Shown: positions 34,100 to 45,597 of the stretch, one piece after another
Numbering within the stretch: the stretch's first letter is position 1
Layout: each line of letters begins with the position of its first letter
NCBI GenBank assembly: GCA_029378245.1
Contig: JARKIF010000019.1
Coordinates: 806,001-870,000, forward strand
DNA from: Roridomyces roridus
Taxonomy: Eukaryota; Basidiomycota; Agaricomycetes; Agaricales; Mycenaceae
Length of the DNA: 64,000 nucleotides
Direction: 5' to 3'
Program-made: the position numbers and the translations under genes
Notes under the pieces: generated by a model
The model's input: only the letters and a program-made list of their open reading frames with translations
Told to the model about the DNA's origin: nothing
Databases searched by the model: none

Positions 34100-35489
34100 C
34101 TACATTGCCAAACTGTCCTTGACGCCCTCAGTGAATATATCTTTGCCCTCACGGTTATGCGCCCTCTCCAACGTAATCTCCGATCCCAAGCCTGGGTCCC
34201 TACTGACCTCAACCAACCGGGTGACATTGACGGCAAGATCCGCACCCCTGACAGGGATTCTCGCACCACCTGTTGAATGATTCGTCGAGCCGTGCGCAGC
34301 TTCACTGCTGATCTTGAGACCAACACGCAGAATTATCATCGTGAATGTAACCCCCTGAGGATGAGTTTGATGATAATCATCCTTGACCAAAGGACGGGCT
34401 CACAATGATAGAAATGCTCTGGTGGCAAGACATGAGCTGGAATATGGAGCTCCAATGGAGAGTACATACCACATCCAACGCAGTGAATTGAGAATTGCTT
34501 TTCAGCAGGTAGCAAATGCATAGCACGACTGCCGTCAAAGAATAGATTCCTGCACTTTCAATGACGACAATCAAGGCTCCCCAGACTGAATTGCTGCCCA
34601 AGGAAGTGGCATTCCTCAGGGCCATTCGAATGGAAGTGATGCGGACCGCAATGAGGACTTGGAGAAGATGTGAGAACTATGTTGAGATGGGATGGCAGTT
34701 GCCGCGTACTCGTGCAAATCACATTCGTCGACAGCGTTAGCAGAATCCAACTTGTGATCCACGGTACTACTTGCGAGTTGAAAATTACGTCGCCAGCGGG
34801 AGCCGTTGTTAAAGCAATTATTGTTCCTATCCCGCTAACTGTAGGAGACTCGGTTTTAGCTGTTTCACACTTTGGCATGCGAGACAAGCTGGAATTACCT
34901 GCGGTCGCTATAACCACCAGTGCGGGGATTACCACGATGGACCACTTTTTGCTCCAGACAATAAAGGCACGATACACCTGTACGTGAATGAGCATTTTGA
35001 TCATTGGCTGGATCAAGTGCGTACCGCAAAGCTATCTACTATCACAGTCAAAAAGACGTATAAGGCAATGCGCGCGGTGTACGATGGGTGCTTGAAGTTA
35101 TTGTAGAATGCCTCGGGTCCATCGGGGACTACGATGAATGCTTGATATGCTCGATAAACGTTGATGATCCACAGCTGTGCATTCGGTCAGAGACTCCATA
35201 TTGCGCAGGCTGTTAGCCTGACACCACTGGATAGGACCCATATAATCCCAAGGACAGTCATCAATGATCCACCTCGTTTCTGCTTCCTCAGCATTGCCGC
35301 TGTAAAGGCTGCCATGGTCGTAAAAATCCCTGCAGTCAAGTTCGGCATTTTGAAGACATGACAGTAAAAGTGCTAGGTACCGTAGAGGAATGTTGCGAAG
35401 ATGCATCCGAGTAACTGCAAACAATGAGCAGAGTAATGTATTGGCGAATGTAGGGGACCTACCGACGCCCCAGCGAGTGAAATGCTCAT
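34100..35489 (-). CDS. Seven-pass membrane protein (agaric family, function unknown)
   Basis: Exons by hand start 35489-35463 (MSISLAGAS), 35414-35381, 35329-35223 and 35174 onward, all in phase, with introns around 48-52 nt. Spliced protein segments in order: LLGCIFATFLYG, IFTTMAAF, SLMTVLGIIWVLSSG, LWIINVYRAYQAFIVVPDGPEAFYNNFKHPSYTARIALYVFLTVIV, VYRAFIVWSKKWSIVVIPALVVIATA, VVPWITSWILLTLSTNVICT, LGSNSVWGALIVVIESAGIYSLTAVVLCICYLL, and GVTFTMIILRVGLKISSEAAHG, followed by a hydrophilic tail. Typical landmarks of this family are the YRxxIVW motif, TNVICT, IESAxIY and IxLRVGL. Apparent stop codons in the unspliced frames fall inside introns. Lies 2.1 kb upstream of, and divergent from, the reductase gene. 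Role unknown, possibly a receptor or transporter-like protein. Confidence 0.8.
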
Positions 35490-35692
35490 AGTTCCAATGT
35501 GAGTGATGAGAGGTGGTAAGTGGGATCCAGAAATCCAGAACTTGGTGCTGCCTTGAAATACGGGTGAACACGTGGAGATAGGGCCACAGGGGGAAGCTCA
35601 ACTGGTTCGATAGCAACGATGGCTGTTGCGTCGGAGGTTGATCCTAGCGGCTGGCACAGCTGGTTTGTATCGAGACAGACTGGCTCCAATAA
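35490..35692. repeat. Repeat fragment preceding R copy 2
   Basis: 35,574-35,640 matches about 24,473-24,545 (GTGGAGATAGGGC...CAACTGGTTCG), i.e. the same sequence precedes repeat R in both places. Confidence 0.55.
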
Positions 35693-36388
35693 GTGACCGA
35701 TATATCCATACGAGATGACTCGGAGAAGGACGGACTGCACTACTTATATCTGTATGATGAGCAGTTTGGGGGGAATGGACCATTGCACACCACTCTACAC
35801 CCGTACAACAGGAAGGACTGCAAAGCCGGATTTGGGTGATCAACAAAGGAGCGGGATGAAGTATGAGCCCTGATAGATCGAGAAGCGACCAGTTGATTCA
35901 TGCATTCACGAGTGCACAAATAGGCAAAACCGAGATCCGTCAATGAAGTGATGAAAGCGACGGAGGACGGAGAACAAGAACTTGACTTCCAGCTTCCAGC
36001 TGACTCCACCTGTGGGCCTGGGCGAGGCCCGGCGCACGGGCAGCGCGAGTTCATCTGCTGCCAGTCCCTAAAGCCAGATACACCAGAGCTTTGAATAGAG
36101 GAGGAGTAAAAGAAGAAGCAGCCCGGAGAGGGCGCGATGACATGATACATCCCGATCAACCACATCATTCATTCATCTTGCCGCGGCGGCCTGCTTGACA
36201 CCTGCACAACGGTGCCGGAATACCGAACTTGCTCTTGTTCTTCTTCCGCCTTTGTTGCTCTCCCGCCTTCACATGGGCCGAGAACTCCGATCTGCCAGTG
36301 GCTTGTCGTAGCCGCTCTTCTCGGCTTCTAGCACTCTCTCAGTGTCTCACACTCATGGGAAGATCTCCATTGCATCGTCTATCGACAC
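35693..36388 (+). repeat. Dispersed repeat R, copy 2
   Basis: Nearly 0.7 kb, close match to 36,801-37,490 in the same orientation and to 25,180-26,340. It contains the uninterrupted (empty) equivalent of the hAT-MITE target near 36,230 (CTTGCTCTTGTTCTTC). Ends with TCATGGGAAGATCTCCATTG. The following 410 bases to copy 3 show no gene. Confidence 0.85.
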
Positions 36389-36800
36389 TGTTCATACATA
36401 GACCGGCTCCCTTTTCATAGACTCATTGGTTCCGGTCTAATTTTATCAATATCCATAGTGCAAGCACCATTCCCCTACTCCGGTTTCACGTCGGATCGGT
36501 ACGGTACATCAAAATGAATTGACTGCGTTGATGGAAGTGTTTGCCGATCCACTACCGGCGGTGATATCAACAATTGTTTTTCATCGGATCAAGTTCGCCC
36601 GTCATATGTATGTCAGCCCATTCTCTCGGAGCAGTTTGTGGGTCGCAACAAGTGGGATCTATGTGCAGCGAGAAACCTCACTTCTCTCGAGTGTCTGGAA
36701 CATTGTGTGGGTCACCATGTGGGGCATGTTCACCTAGTCAACATCATGATTTGATAGGAACACTCATGCATTCAGCCCTCCTCTCGACAGAATAGGGGAA

Positions 36801-37490
36801 GTGACCAATATATCCATACGAGACACACAGACAACTCGGAGAAGGACGGACTGCACTACTTATATCTGTATGATGAGCAGTTTGGGGGAATGACCGTTGA
36901 ACACCACTCTGCACCCGTACAACAGGAAGGACTGCAAAGCCGGATTTTGGTGATCAACAAATTTAAAGGAGCGGGATGAAGTGTGAGCCCTGATAGATTG
37001 AGAAGCAACCAGTTGATTCATGCATTCACGAGTGCACAAATAGGCAAAACCGAGATCCGCCAATGAAGTGACGAAAGCGACGGAGGACGGAGAACAAGAA
37101 CTTGACTTCCAGCTTCCAGCTGACTCCACCTGTGGGCCTGGGCGAGGCCCGGCGCACGGGCAGCGCGAGCTCATCCGCTGCCAATCCCTAAAGCCACATA
37201 AGTACACCAGACCTTTGAATAGAGCAGGAGTAAAGAAGAAGCAGCCCGGAGAGGGCGCGATGACATGATACATCCCGATCAACCACATCATTCATTCATC
37301 TTGGCGGTGCCGGAATACCGAGCTCTTGTTCTTCTCCGCCTTCACAGGGGCTCAAAAGCGGGAGCACACAGGTCACGAGAACTTCGATCTGCCAGTGGTT
37401 TGTCGTAGCCGCTCTTGCCGGCATCTATCACTCTCTCAGTGTCTCACACTCATGGGAAGATCTCCATTGCATTCTCCAGGACCAATCGAC
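36801..37490 (+). repeat. Dispersed repeat R, copy 3
   Basis: Second member of a tandem-like pair with 35,693-36,388 (start-to-start distance about 1.1 kb). Also has an empty hAT-MITE target (GAGCTCTTGTTCTTC near 37,320). It ends about 145 bases before the ATG of the reductase gene, so it makes up most of that gene's proximal promoter. Confidence 0.85.
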
Positions 37491-37634
37491 AGTCTCCTCC
37501 TTATCACATTACCGAATTCCGACGTTCGCCTTGTCTTCTGAGGTCTTATTGGTTCCGCGGCAAATGATGGTAGCCACCCCACCTTACAATTAAGGACCAG
37601 CACACCACTGACTTTCTCAGTCCCCACCCTCGCA

Positions 37635-40600
37635 ATGTCCAAGCACCGGGAACTTTCTCTTGCTGCGTTCAACCGACCTCCGTCGGATAATAGTTTGCTC
37701 TTCCCCGAGATCCTGGCCTACCATGCCAAGGAGAACCCCAACTACCCACTGTTCTGCTATCTGGACCAACCATTGAACATAATCAAGACAATTTCATGGG
37801 CGGCAGCCTTCAAGGCTTTTCGACGTGTATCAAACATTCTCCAAGAGGTCAAGGTCGCAAATCCTGCCGTGCGTCCCACTGTTGCTATCCTCGCGGCTAC
37901 CGGTAGTTTCATGAATGTGCTCTAAAGTTCATGCTAACGGATTTATGTAGATCAAATCACATATTTCTGCCTCATCGCTGGAATTATGAGCGTCGGATAC
38001 AAGGCCTTTCCGATCTCCCCAAGGAATTCCGAATTGGCAGTCCAACATTTGCTCAAGGCTTCAGACTGCACCCATATTTTGACGACCAATGACGAAAGCA
38101 CCCAGAAGCTCACCAGGGCCGCGGCCATTGGACTCGCGTCCGAAGGCGGCACTCTCACATTGATCCCAGCACCGACATTCGAGGCCCTATTTGAACCACC
38201 TGTCGTAGGGGATGATCCCCTCCCTGGAGTTTGTAAGCCGAGGGAGGATGATCTTGCAATTATGCTCCACTCATCCGGTACGTTGACTTCCGAATTCTAT
38301 TTGCACCGACATTCACTGTATCAGGATCAACATCGCTTCCAAAAGTCATCAAGATAACACAATTGAGTTTGATGCACTGGGCTCTCACCCCTCGTGTGTT
38401 CATAGCTGAGACCCTTCTGGTGTATCCTCACTTTGACTGCAGAGTACGGAGAAATGGATCTCTGTGGCTTGGTTTGCGCCGACGGGTTACCAAGTTTTCG
38501 TGAGTCAACTGTTTTTTCCTGATTGAGCGCCTGAGGTGCCATGCATGTGTCAACTCCTAGATCTCGCTGGTTTATTTCCTGTTTTCTGGGCGGTAATCAT
38601 ATTTTCCTTGTTGTCTGCCGCAGCAATTCACGCACACGCCAGACCATGTTCGGGATGGTCGTTTCAGTTCTCCCGCCGATTTCACCGCCGGTACTGCCCA
38701 CCCCTGAGAGAGTTCTCAACGACGCAGTGGCCACAAAATGCAACATTCTCTACTGTGTCCCGTCCTTCTTAGAGGCAATTGACCCAACCACGCCTCTCAC
38801 TATGTCCATATCTGACTCCGGGTAACAGGGTTGGGCCCGTGATCCATCGTGTCTCTCCGCTCTGAGGAATTTTAAAATGATTGTGAGTGCTCCGAGAAAT
38901 TGTAATCTCACATCTGATTGTGCATGTAGGCTTTCGCGGGCGGCACATTGCAGCGTGTGTTTTAAAGTCGGGGATATAGGGGAAAGGGCTCATTGTTTCT
39001 ATTGCAGCTGGCATTGGGGATGTACTGACTCAAAACGGAATCCAGCTTGCTCATGCATATGGCATGTACGTCCCAAAAGTGCCCTGGTCAAGTTGAAGTC
39101 CCACACTGATTGTGCAATAGGACAGAAGTTGGGTGCATCAGCATGTTTCTACCCAGTTTGTTCAGCCGTATGTCTACTCCGAGATTGGTTCAATGACAAA
39201 AAAATCTAGATGAAGCCCCGGAAGACGACTGGAACTACTTTCACGTAAGCGGCAATTTCCAGAAAATGCAAACTGACATATTTCCCGTCGCTCAGTTATC
39301 ACCACATCTAGATCCCGTGTTCATGCCAATTGAAGGACAACCAGGTGTCTGTCGACTTGTCGTGAAGGTCCCAATCAATTTTGGGTCAAAACCGGTTTGT
39401 GTGATGACTGTCTTCGCAGAAATGTAAAACACACCTTCCTGCCGTTCTCAATACCACGATCGACGGGATCCCGGCATTTGATACCAACGATCTACTCGTT
39501 CGGCATCCGATGAATGCCAGGTTGTGGAAGATCTACGGTCGTCAAGGAAAGTTTCATTGCATAACTGTGCATCACCAAGCTCAAGGTTGACCCGGTTTCA
39601 GACGATCAAATTATGCACTCGAATGGGGAGAAGGTTCGTCGGCTGACCCATTGTGGGTAGTGGTTACTGAATGTCTGCTCCGAAGACGAATCCAGCACCT
39701 CTCGGTGGGTAACTACCATAATTTGATGGCTCTTCCTTACGAACAATCCTTGGTAGAGACTATCATGCTCGAAGATCCAAGTATAAAACACGCTATCATA
39801 TTCGGACGAGGCCGATTTCATGCGGGTGAGCCGTGTACACCGATCCCTTGTCACAGAACTAATTTTGTAGGCGTGGTTGTGTTCCCCACGCATTCAAATC
39901 CCATGGACTCCGATGCCGTGGCTGACTTTCGTCACAGGATTTGGTACATTACCTATCTGGTGTTGAGGTGCATTGTTCTGATATGGGTGCAGGCCAGTTG
40001 TGCTGAAGGCAAATGCACATGCTCCGAGTCACTCCCGAATCTTCAAAGAGGTGACCGTCGACCCTGCAAGTCTCTTGACCTTAACTGAATTTATATCACA
40101 GATGATACTAGTCGGTCACCCTTCAAAGCCAGTACCATTGACGGCCAAAGGGACCCCTCTTCGGGATGCAACTCTTCAGCTATATCAAGATGAAATCAAC
40201 GGCATATACATTGCTACCGAAAAATCTGCTCAGCCACATTTAAATCCCCCAAAGGAGTTTGATTTTTCATCGTGCATCGAGTTTGTGAAACTCGTGGTTG
40301 GTGGGGTGATGGCCATCACACCAGGTGACGATGAAGACCTATTCCAACGCGGATGTGATAGGTTCGTTCCTGCTTTGTTTGTCTTTGCTATCTTGTCTGA
40401 CTGCTGTCACGGATACTACTACCAGTCTGCAGGCAACGTGGATCCGCAATTCCTTACTCCATGGCCTCAAAGCCTCTACAGCGGCCAACGTCCGGGATAT
40501 TCCGCAAAACTTTGTATATTCACATCCCACTGTCCGACAACTGGCCCAGTACATGACTGTCGTCGCGTCCAATGATTCTCCCTTGTCGCCATCATACAAA

Positions 40601-41940
40601 CCCTGTGGAGCATCCAAGATGATGGACATGGTAATCAAGTACACCCAGAACTTACCTGAGCGTCAGGTGTCGATGGGAAGACCTGACCATGAAGTTGTCG
40701 TTGTCACTGGTACTACAGGCGCTCTCGGCAGCCACTTACTTGCCCAGCTGCTCTCCATGGACGAGATCTCGGCCGTATATGCATTTAATCGGCCAGGAAA
40801 GAATCTAGAGCAACGTCAGCATGATGCCTTTACCACATACGGACTCGATGCACGGCTGCTCCAGTCAAACAAGTTGTGGCTTCTGGGGGCAAATCTCACC
40901 GAACCAACCACCTTGGGCCTTCCCGAGAACATATATAGCAGGGTCAAGGAATGTGTTACTTGTATCATTCATAACGGTGTGGCACATCGATCTTATACTC
41001 GTCTTTGAGAGGCTCATCTCTGGAACCTAGCGTGGCATGTGGACTTCAAGATGTCCTTATCTTCCTTGGAACCCTGTGTTGCAGGAACTAGCAATCTGGT
41101 CAATTTCTCGCTGTCCAGTCCACACACTGTCCCACCGCGCATAATCTTTGTGAGCAGTTTCGGTGTGTTCAGAAGTGAGCACATGTTGTGTTTCTCTTTC
41201 TTTTCCGACAGACTTATTGAACCGGAATTTCACAGACTGGACCGGCGGATCCGTCGCCCCCGAGCAAAGTATCCAGGAGCCAAATGTCTCTTTGGGCTCA
41301 GGATACGCTGAATCGAAGTGGGTTGCGGAGCATATACTGGAAACTGCGGCAAGCTGCAGGGCGGACTTTGACCCTGTTATTGTACGTGTGGGCCAGCTAT
41401 GCGGGGCCGATAATGGTGCTTGGAAACCCAGCGAATGGTTCCCCACCCTCCTCAAATTAAGCCAGAAGTTGGCATGTTTACCCGACGTCCGTGGGGTGTG
41501 TCCCTAATTTTCAACTTAAGTGCCACTCACCAACGTACCACTAGCAAATTTCATGGCTTCCGGTTCACACAGCAAGTAGAATCCTTGTCAAAATGCGACA
41601 GAGCCATCATCAACACCTACACTTGACAAACCCTCATCCCAGGCCGTTTTCCACAATTATTCATTCGGCGGGAGAAATCCTTCAGATTCCAATTGTTCCA
41701 TACCCACAATGGCTAGCATCACTTGAGGGCCTCGCTCTCAGTCAAGAGGTCCCCTTACTTGGGTTTTTCCGAGACAATGCAACCGGGTCAATGGACATGG
41801 AGGCGTTTCTGGGTGTTTGGGTTTCGAATGAGAAAGGGATGGAAATCACGAACTCCAGGGTAGAGGTCGAAGCGCCGGGGGCCAGTGACGTACAACGATG
41901 GGTGAACTACCTCAAACACGTTGGATATCTCTGCGCTTAA
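37635..41940 (+). CDS. NRPS-like adenylate-forming reductase (A-T-R)
   Basis: Many short exons (about 16); first ones 37635-37902, 37951-38277 and 38325 onward. Adenylation domain: LHSSGSTSLPK (A3; spliced), FAGGTLQPGIGDVLTQNG, HAYGMTEVG (A5; spliced), SPHLDPVFMPIEGQPGVCRLVV, DGIPAFDTNDLLV, KIYG and DQIMHSNGEK (A7-A8 region), FGRGRFHA, VGHPSKPVPLTAKGTPLRD. The carrier domain has the phosphopantetheine site GCD-S-LQATWIRN, with the Ser created by splicing at about 40,360/40,424. The reductase domain has VVVVTGTTGALGSHLLAQLL, HNAWHVDF, and catalytic GYAESKWVAE (YxxxK), and ends QRWVNYLKHVGYLCA. It should activate a carboxylic acid, tether it and release it as an aldehyde or alcohol. The stretch near 38,770-38,840 and the loop near 41,500-41,590 could not be joined with confidence, so a lesion there is not excluded. 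Confidence 0.85.
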
Positions 41941-42378
41941 CTACTCGCTGTATCTTTCGGCCCTGTCTACTATGTATATTACGACTAAATTCATGTGTAA
42001 CCATTCGACGCTGTACAACTGAGCAGCCTACAAATTTGACAACCAGTTCAACTCCACTGCCCACTGTAATATGAACCAAGAAGTATGGCATATCTGCAAA
42101 ATCCCATCTGTTCAGCGAGTCGAATGTGACGTTGTTTGGCTCAGAGTCCTCGGGATTGTGGGGTTCAAGTCCTCCGGCTCTAGTTCAAGCTGTGATTGCG
42201 AGCGTGACGCGCAGGTCTTCAAACAAAACAGAGTCGATGCAATGAGGCAGAGGCTCCGGGAGCTGCTCCTGAAGATCCTCTGATCGGTTGAATCCTGGTG
42301 TGTCTCTTCATCGTCCTCCAAGTCTTGACGAGAAAAGAGATCAATGGCGCATGACAGTGGTTCAGGTTCAAGCTCAAG
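41941..42378. other. Intergenic (convergent)
   Basis: About 440 bases between the reductase stop and the end of oxygenase copy 2; no gene seen. Confidence 0.5.
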
Positions 42379-43902
42379 TCACAACTCGGATTCCGACACG
42401 AGTGACTCTGTCGATGTTGTGCTGCTGCTCATCGTTTGCTGTGATCTATTCGAGGGAAAAATCAGGACTCCATCAAAGAATCTCATTTGAAAGGAGGACT
42501 CACTGAGGCATTTCACTCCATTTCCCCGAGCCTGTGCTGCCTCCTTGAAGAGGGCGGGGTAGTGTCGCTCGGCGACGTCTGGATGGCTCCTATATATAGC
42601 CATTTAGTAACAACAGCCAGAAACAGAAGGAAACAACCAAGAAACAACGCACTTGACTCTTCCAATCAGATTCACCCGCCCAGAGGGTTCACAATCGAAC
42701 TCCGTGAAATTGACAGCTGAACGTGTTTGAATCCTAGGGAATACGGAAGGAAATAGAGAGACGTACAATCCGTCGCGGCGAGGGCTCCGCGTTCGTCACG
42801 CAGCTTGAGTATCTCTTCTGGAACTACAACACGTCAGAATCGACTTCACGAGTAGAGAAACGCGCGCACACTCGATCACATGTTCGGTGAGTTTCACATC
42901 CAGACCGATATTTTGGAAGAAGGGCACGCTGTATCGGGGGCCCGCGACCCCGTCAGAGGAAGAGGGAGAAATCACGCGGTGAGAGGTCGCCCGCGCCAAC
43001 CCTTGGGTAGCAAATTCCAGGGCTGGAAGATAGCGTATGTCAACGAAAGGATTCGAAGAGAGGACATGAACGCACCACGGCCGATGTTGACGACGAAGGT
43101 ATTCGGGATGGGCGGTACGTCGATCCATTCCCCGGACAGATTCTGGACTTGAAGACCCCGGTGGTCAGAGGCTGTCAGCAGCTAAACGGGTTGTTATGGG
43201 CAGTCTGAAAAATGGGAAGACTGCAACACACGAAAGTGAGGAATCCTGCATCATAATGCGGCCCGACTCCCTGCCCGCCCTCCTCCGTCTGCGGGTACCG
43301 GACGATCTTGCCTCGATGCTGCATCCGCTCGTCGGTGTCGTAGAATTGAGACAAGCCGTCGGCAGGGAGGCCGAAGGCTTCAGCCATGAGGCGCACAAAG
43401 GCGTAGCTCAGGTCTTGTACCTGCAGCAAGTACCGCTCCATAGTAGCTTTGAAGCCAGGAAGCAGCGCTTCATCCGGCCACTGAGTGGCATGAACGCTGG
43501 TGTCAAGCGAAGAGTACTACGACGCACCTGAGACGCTCCCCAAAGACTCCAATAGTCCGGATCCCCACGCCCTTCGACGGCACGACACACATGCGGGGTG
43601 GCGATATCAAACTGCTCCCGCCAATCCGTACGCCCCTTGGTAAACTCAGCCCCTAGCATCGTGTACCCCAGAAAGTGCTTGCTATTCCTCATGCTGATCT
43701 TGTCCTTGGCATCTTGAGGGAGGGCGAACAGCTTGGGGATGTACGATATCAGCTCGGCGGTCTCGACAGGGACATTGGAGAGATAGAGGAAGCCGACGTG
43801 GATGAGGGCGTGCCGCAGCTCGGAGATGTATTGTGGTTTGAGGCCTGGGGAGGCGGTTTGAGAGTAGTCGAGGACTGGGACGGAGGAAAAGTTGGACGCC
43901 AT
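42379..43902 (-). CDS. 2-oxoglutarate/Fe(II)-dependent oxygenase (copy 2, novel C-terminal tail)
   Basis: Seven exons (43902-43528, 43480-43232, 43181-43076, 43022-42870, 42823-42767, 42716-42653, 42589-42379) with the same lengths and phases as copy 1 except the last; 404 residues. The triad HxD...H and the RYS motif are retained (GPHYDAGFLTF, ATSHRV, GPRYSVPFF). Changes in the body are few (for example LLTAS for LLQAS, DGVAGP for DGSTGP, FDCEPS for FDREPS). In the last exon, homology stops right after HYPALFK. The normal QVFPNGLPAQVSAY end is replaced by about 50 residues, Ser-rich at the end (SSSTTSTESLVSESEL), encoded by unrelated flanking DNA. The duplication breakpoint therefore created a new tail while leaving the catalytic core whole. 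Convergent with the reductase gene. Confidence 0.88.
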
Positions 43903-44990
43903 GGTGGTGGATTGAGAGCGAGGAAGCCGACGGCGAGGGATCGCGTCATCTGACGCGATTTTTGGGTGAATCGGCATCCACTAATACAGTTGGTCGAGGG
44001 CCGAGGCATTGTCGAGAAGAGAATTCACTTAGTAACGGCCGGAGCGTGAGCACACAGCGACCGAGCCTCTGGCAGTGGAAGGAGTGGAGGCCAAGGTGCA
44101 TCCGATTAGTGCCGGGCATCATCGGATCAACGGGCCAGCACAGCTATGTTCTCTTGGCTTTCGACCTCGACATCGCTCCACGAGCTCTGACTCTCTGTTT
44201 GATTTCTGGCCTTGTTCTGGCCTCAGAGGCTACAAACGAAGCCACATCTCCCGCCTTTGCAAGCTCTTTCCTCCCTCGCCACCTACCGAGTCCCGACTTC
44301 ATCGAATCGCGGCTCGCCTGCGGTCTTAGCAAGGTCTTAGTCCATTAGAATCGCCCAAGAATCTGCTCCTCAACTGCTCCTTTCGAATGACTGGCACGGA
44401 AGCCGAGCGTCCCACTTCATTCCTGCTTAGGGAAGATCTGGATTCTGGAGGCGATGTGTCGACTCCGACGACTCGTTTTTCACCCTGCAAATGTACAATC
44501 CTCTTTGATTCTGAGGCCTATCAAAAGATTTCCTTTCAAGGGCAACCGCACTAATGTGCCGCTTCATCTGCCCCGTTTTCTCCGACACGCAGAGAACATC
44601 GTCCTCGTCTATCAAGCCGATCCGATATGCACGTCAATTGGCTGGTTGCATTGCCCCAATCTCTGAAAACCTCGGTTGGCAACTCGATGTGCGTTGATCG
44701 GCCGCGTCTATGTCCCCGCAATCTGCACATGAAGTGAACTGTGACTCACAGCTCCGTGATACTGGTATTTTTCTGGTAAAAATGACCACTTCCTTGCAGC
44801 TAATACGTTTCTCCGCACCATCCATCTTGATTCTTGGACCTGGCAATGATACTCAGGAAGCAGGCTTGAACAGCCCTGAGCAGTTGCCAACATCGCATTG
44901 CGATCCAGAACTTCTAGCTATCAGGTTGACAAACATAGATGATCTCGGAGAAACCTATAATGGAGGCTCTTTTGACAGTTGCAATCGTGC
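42545..44990 (+). repeat. Segmental duplication, unit B
   Basis: Partner of 21651-24035 in direct orientation. The left breakpoint is sharp at TTGAAGAGGGCGGGGTAGTGT inside the last oxygenase exon. The right side fades after CTTTTGACAG(C/T)TGCAATC near 44,985. Confidence 0.85.
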
Positions 44991-45555
44991 ATTTAGGAAG
45001 TGCGTCAGAGTTGTATGTACAAGTCTTGGCGTCAAGACAAAGCCAGGAGCTCGCAGGTATGCTTGTATGGTGAATTTCGGAGATAGTGCCACTGTAAGGA
45101 AATCTACTTTTACCACTGGGTACCCGGCCCAAGCCAACTTCGACTTTTTTTTCTGTGGATGAAACGCACGGTGCCGCGGGGAAGAACCATCGTTGCTTCC
45201 AAAATGTTCGCGGAGAAAAGGAGAACGGGTGTCTGGGAGATCTCTCATGCAAGTCTTCATGGCTGTGTGTGCCGGCTCCGAAACTCCAACGACGCATTCT
45301 TCTGACACCGGGGTCCAATATCTCATACGCACGACTCTGCACGACTACATCACGAACAAATCAGATCGTGCTGCTCAGCTGACACCCTGGTTGGGATTTG
45401 GAACTCGAGGCTTGAGCGCGTGGTATCCAGGTTTACATGGATCGACAAAGGATAGAAGACTGGCAAGTTCCACCTGCGGTACCGCGATGCATTCTGTTTT
45501 AGATTCCACTTCTCTCATCTGCACGAGTCCATTTGTTCGTCAACGGTCGCTCATC
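44991..45555. other. Intergenic
   Basis: No gene seen between the duplicated segment and the promoter of the next gene. Confidence 0.5.
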
Positions 45556-45563
45556 TATATAAG
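45556..45563 (+). promoter_or_regulatory. TATA box
   Basis: TATATAAG, 35-42 bases before the ATG at 45598. Confidence 0.5.
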
Positions 45564-45597
45564 CACCCACCATTACCCCAACATTAGCAGCACAATC

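Noticed and set aside
35190..35215. Apparent TGA nonsense codon in the seven-pass membrane gene
   Set aside because: A 48-nt GT-AG intron (GTCAGG...GCACAG, 35222-35175) removes it and keeps the frame, so the gene is not called a pseudogene for this reason.
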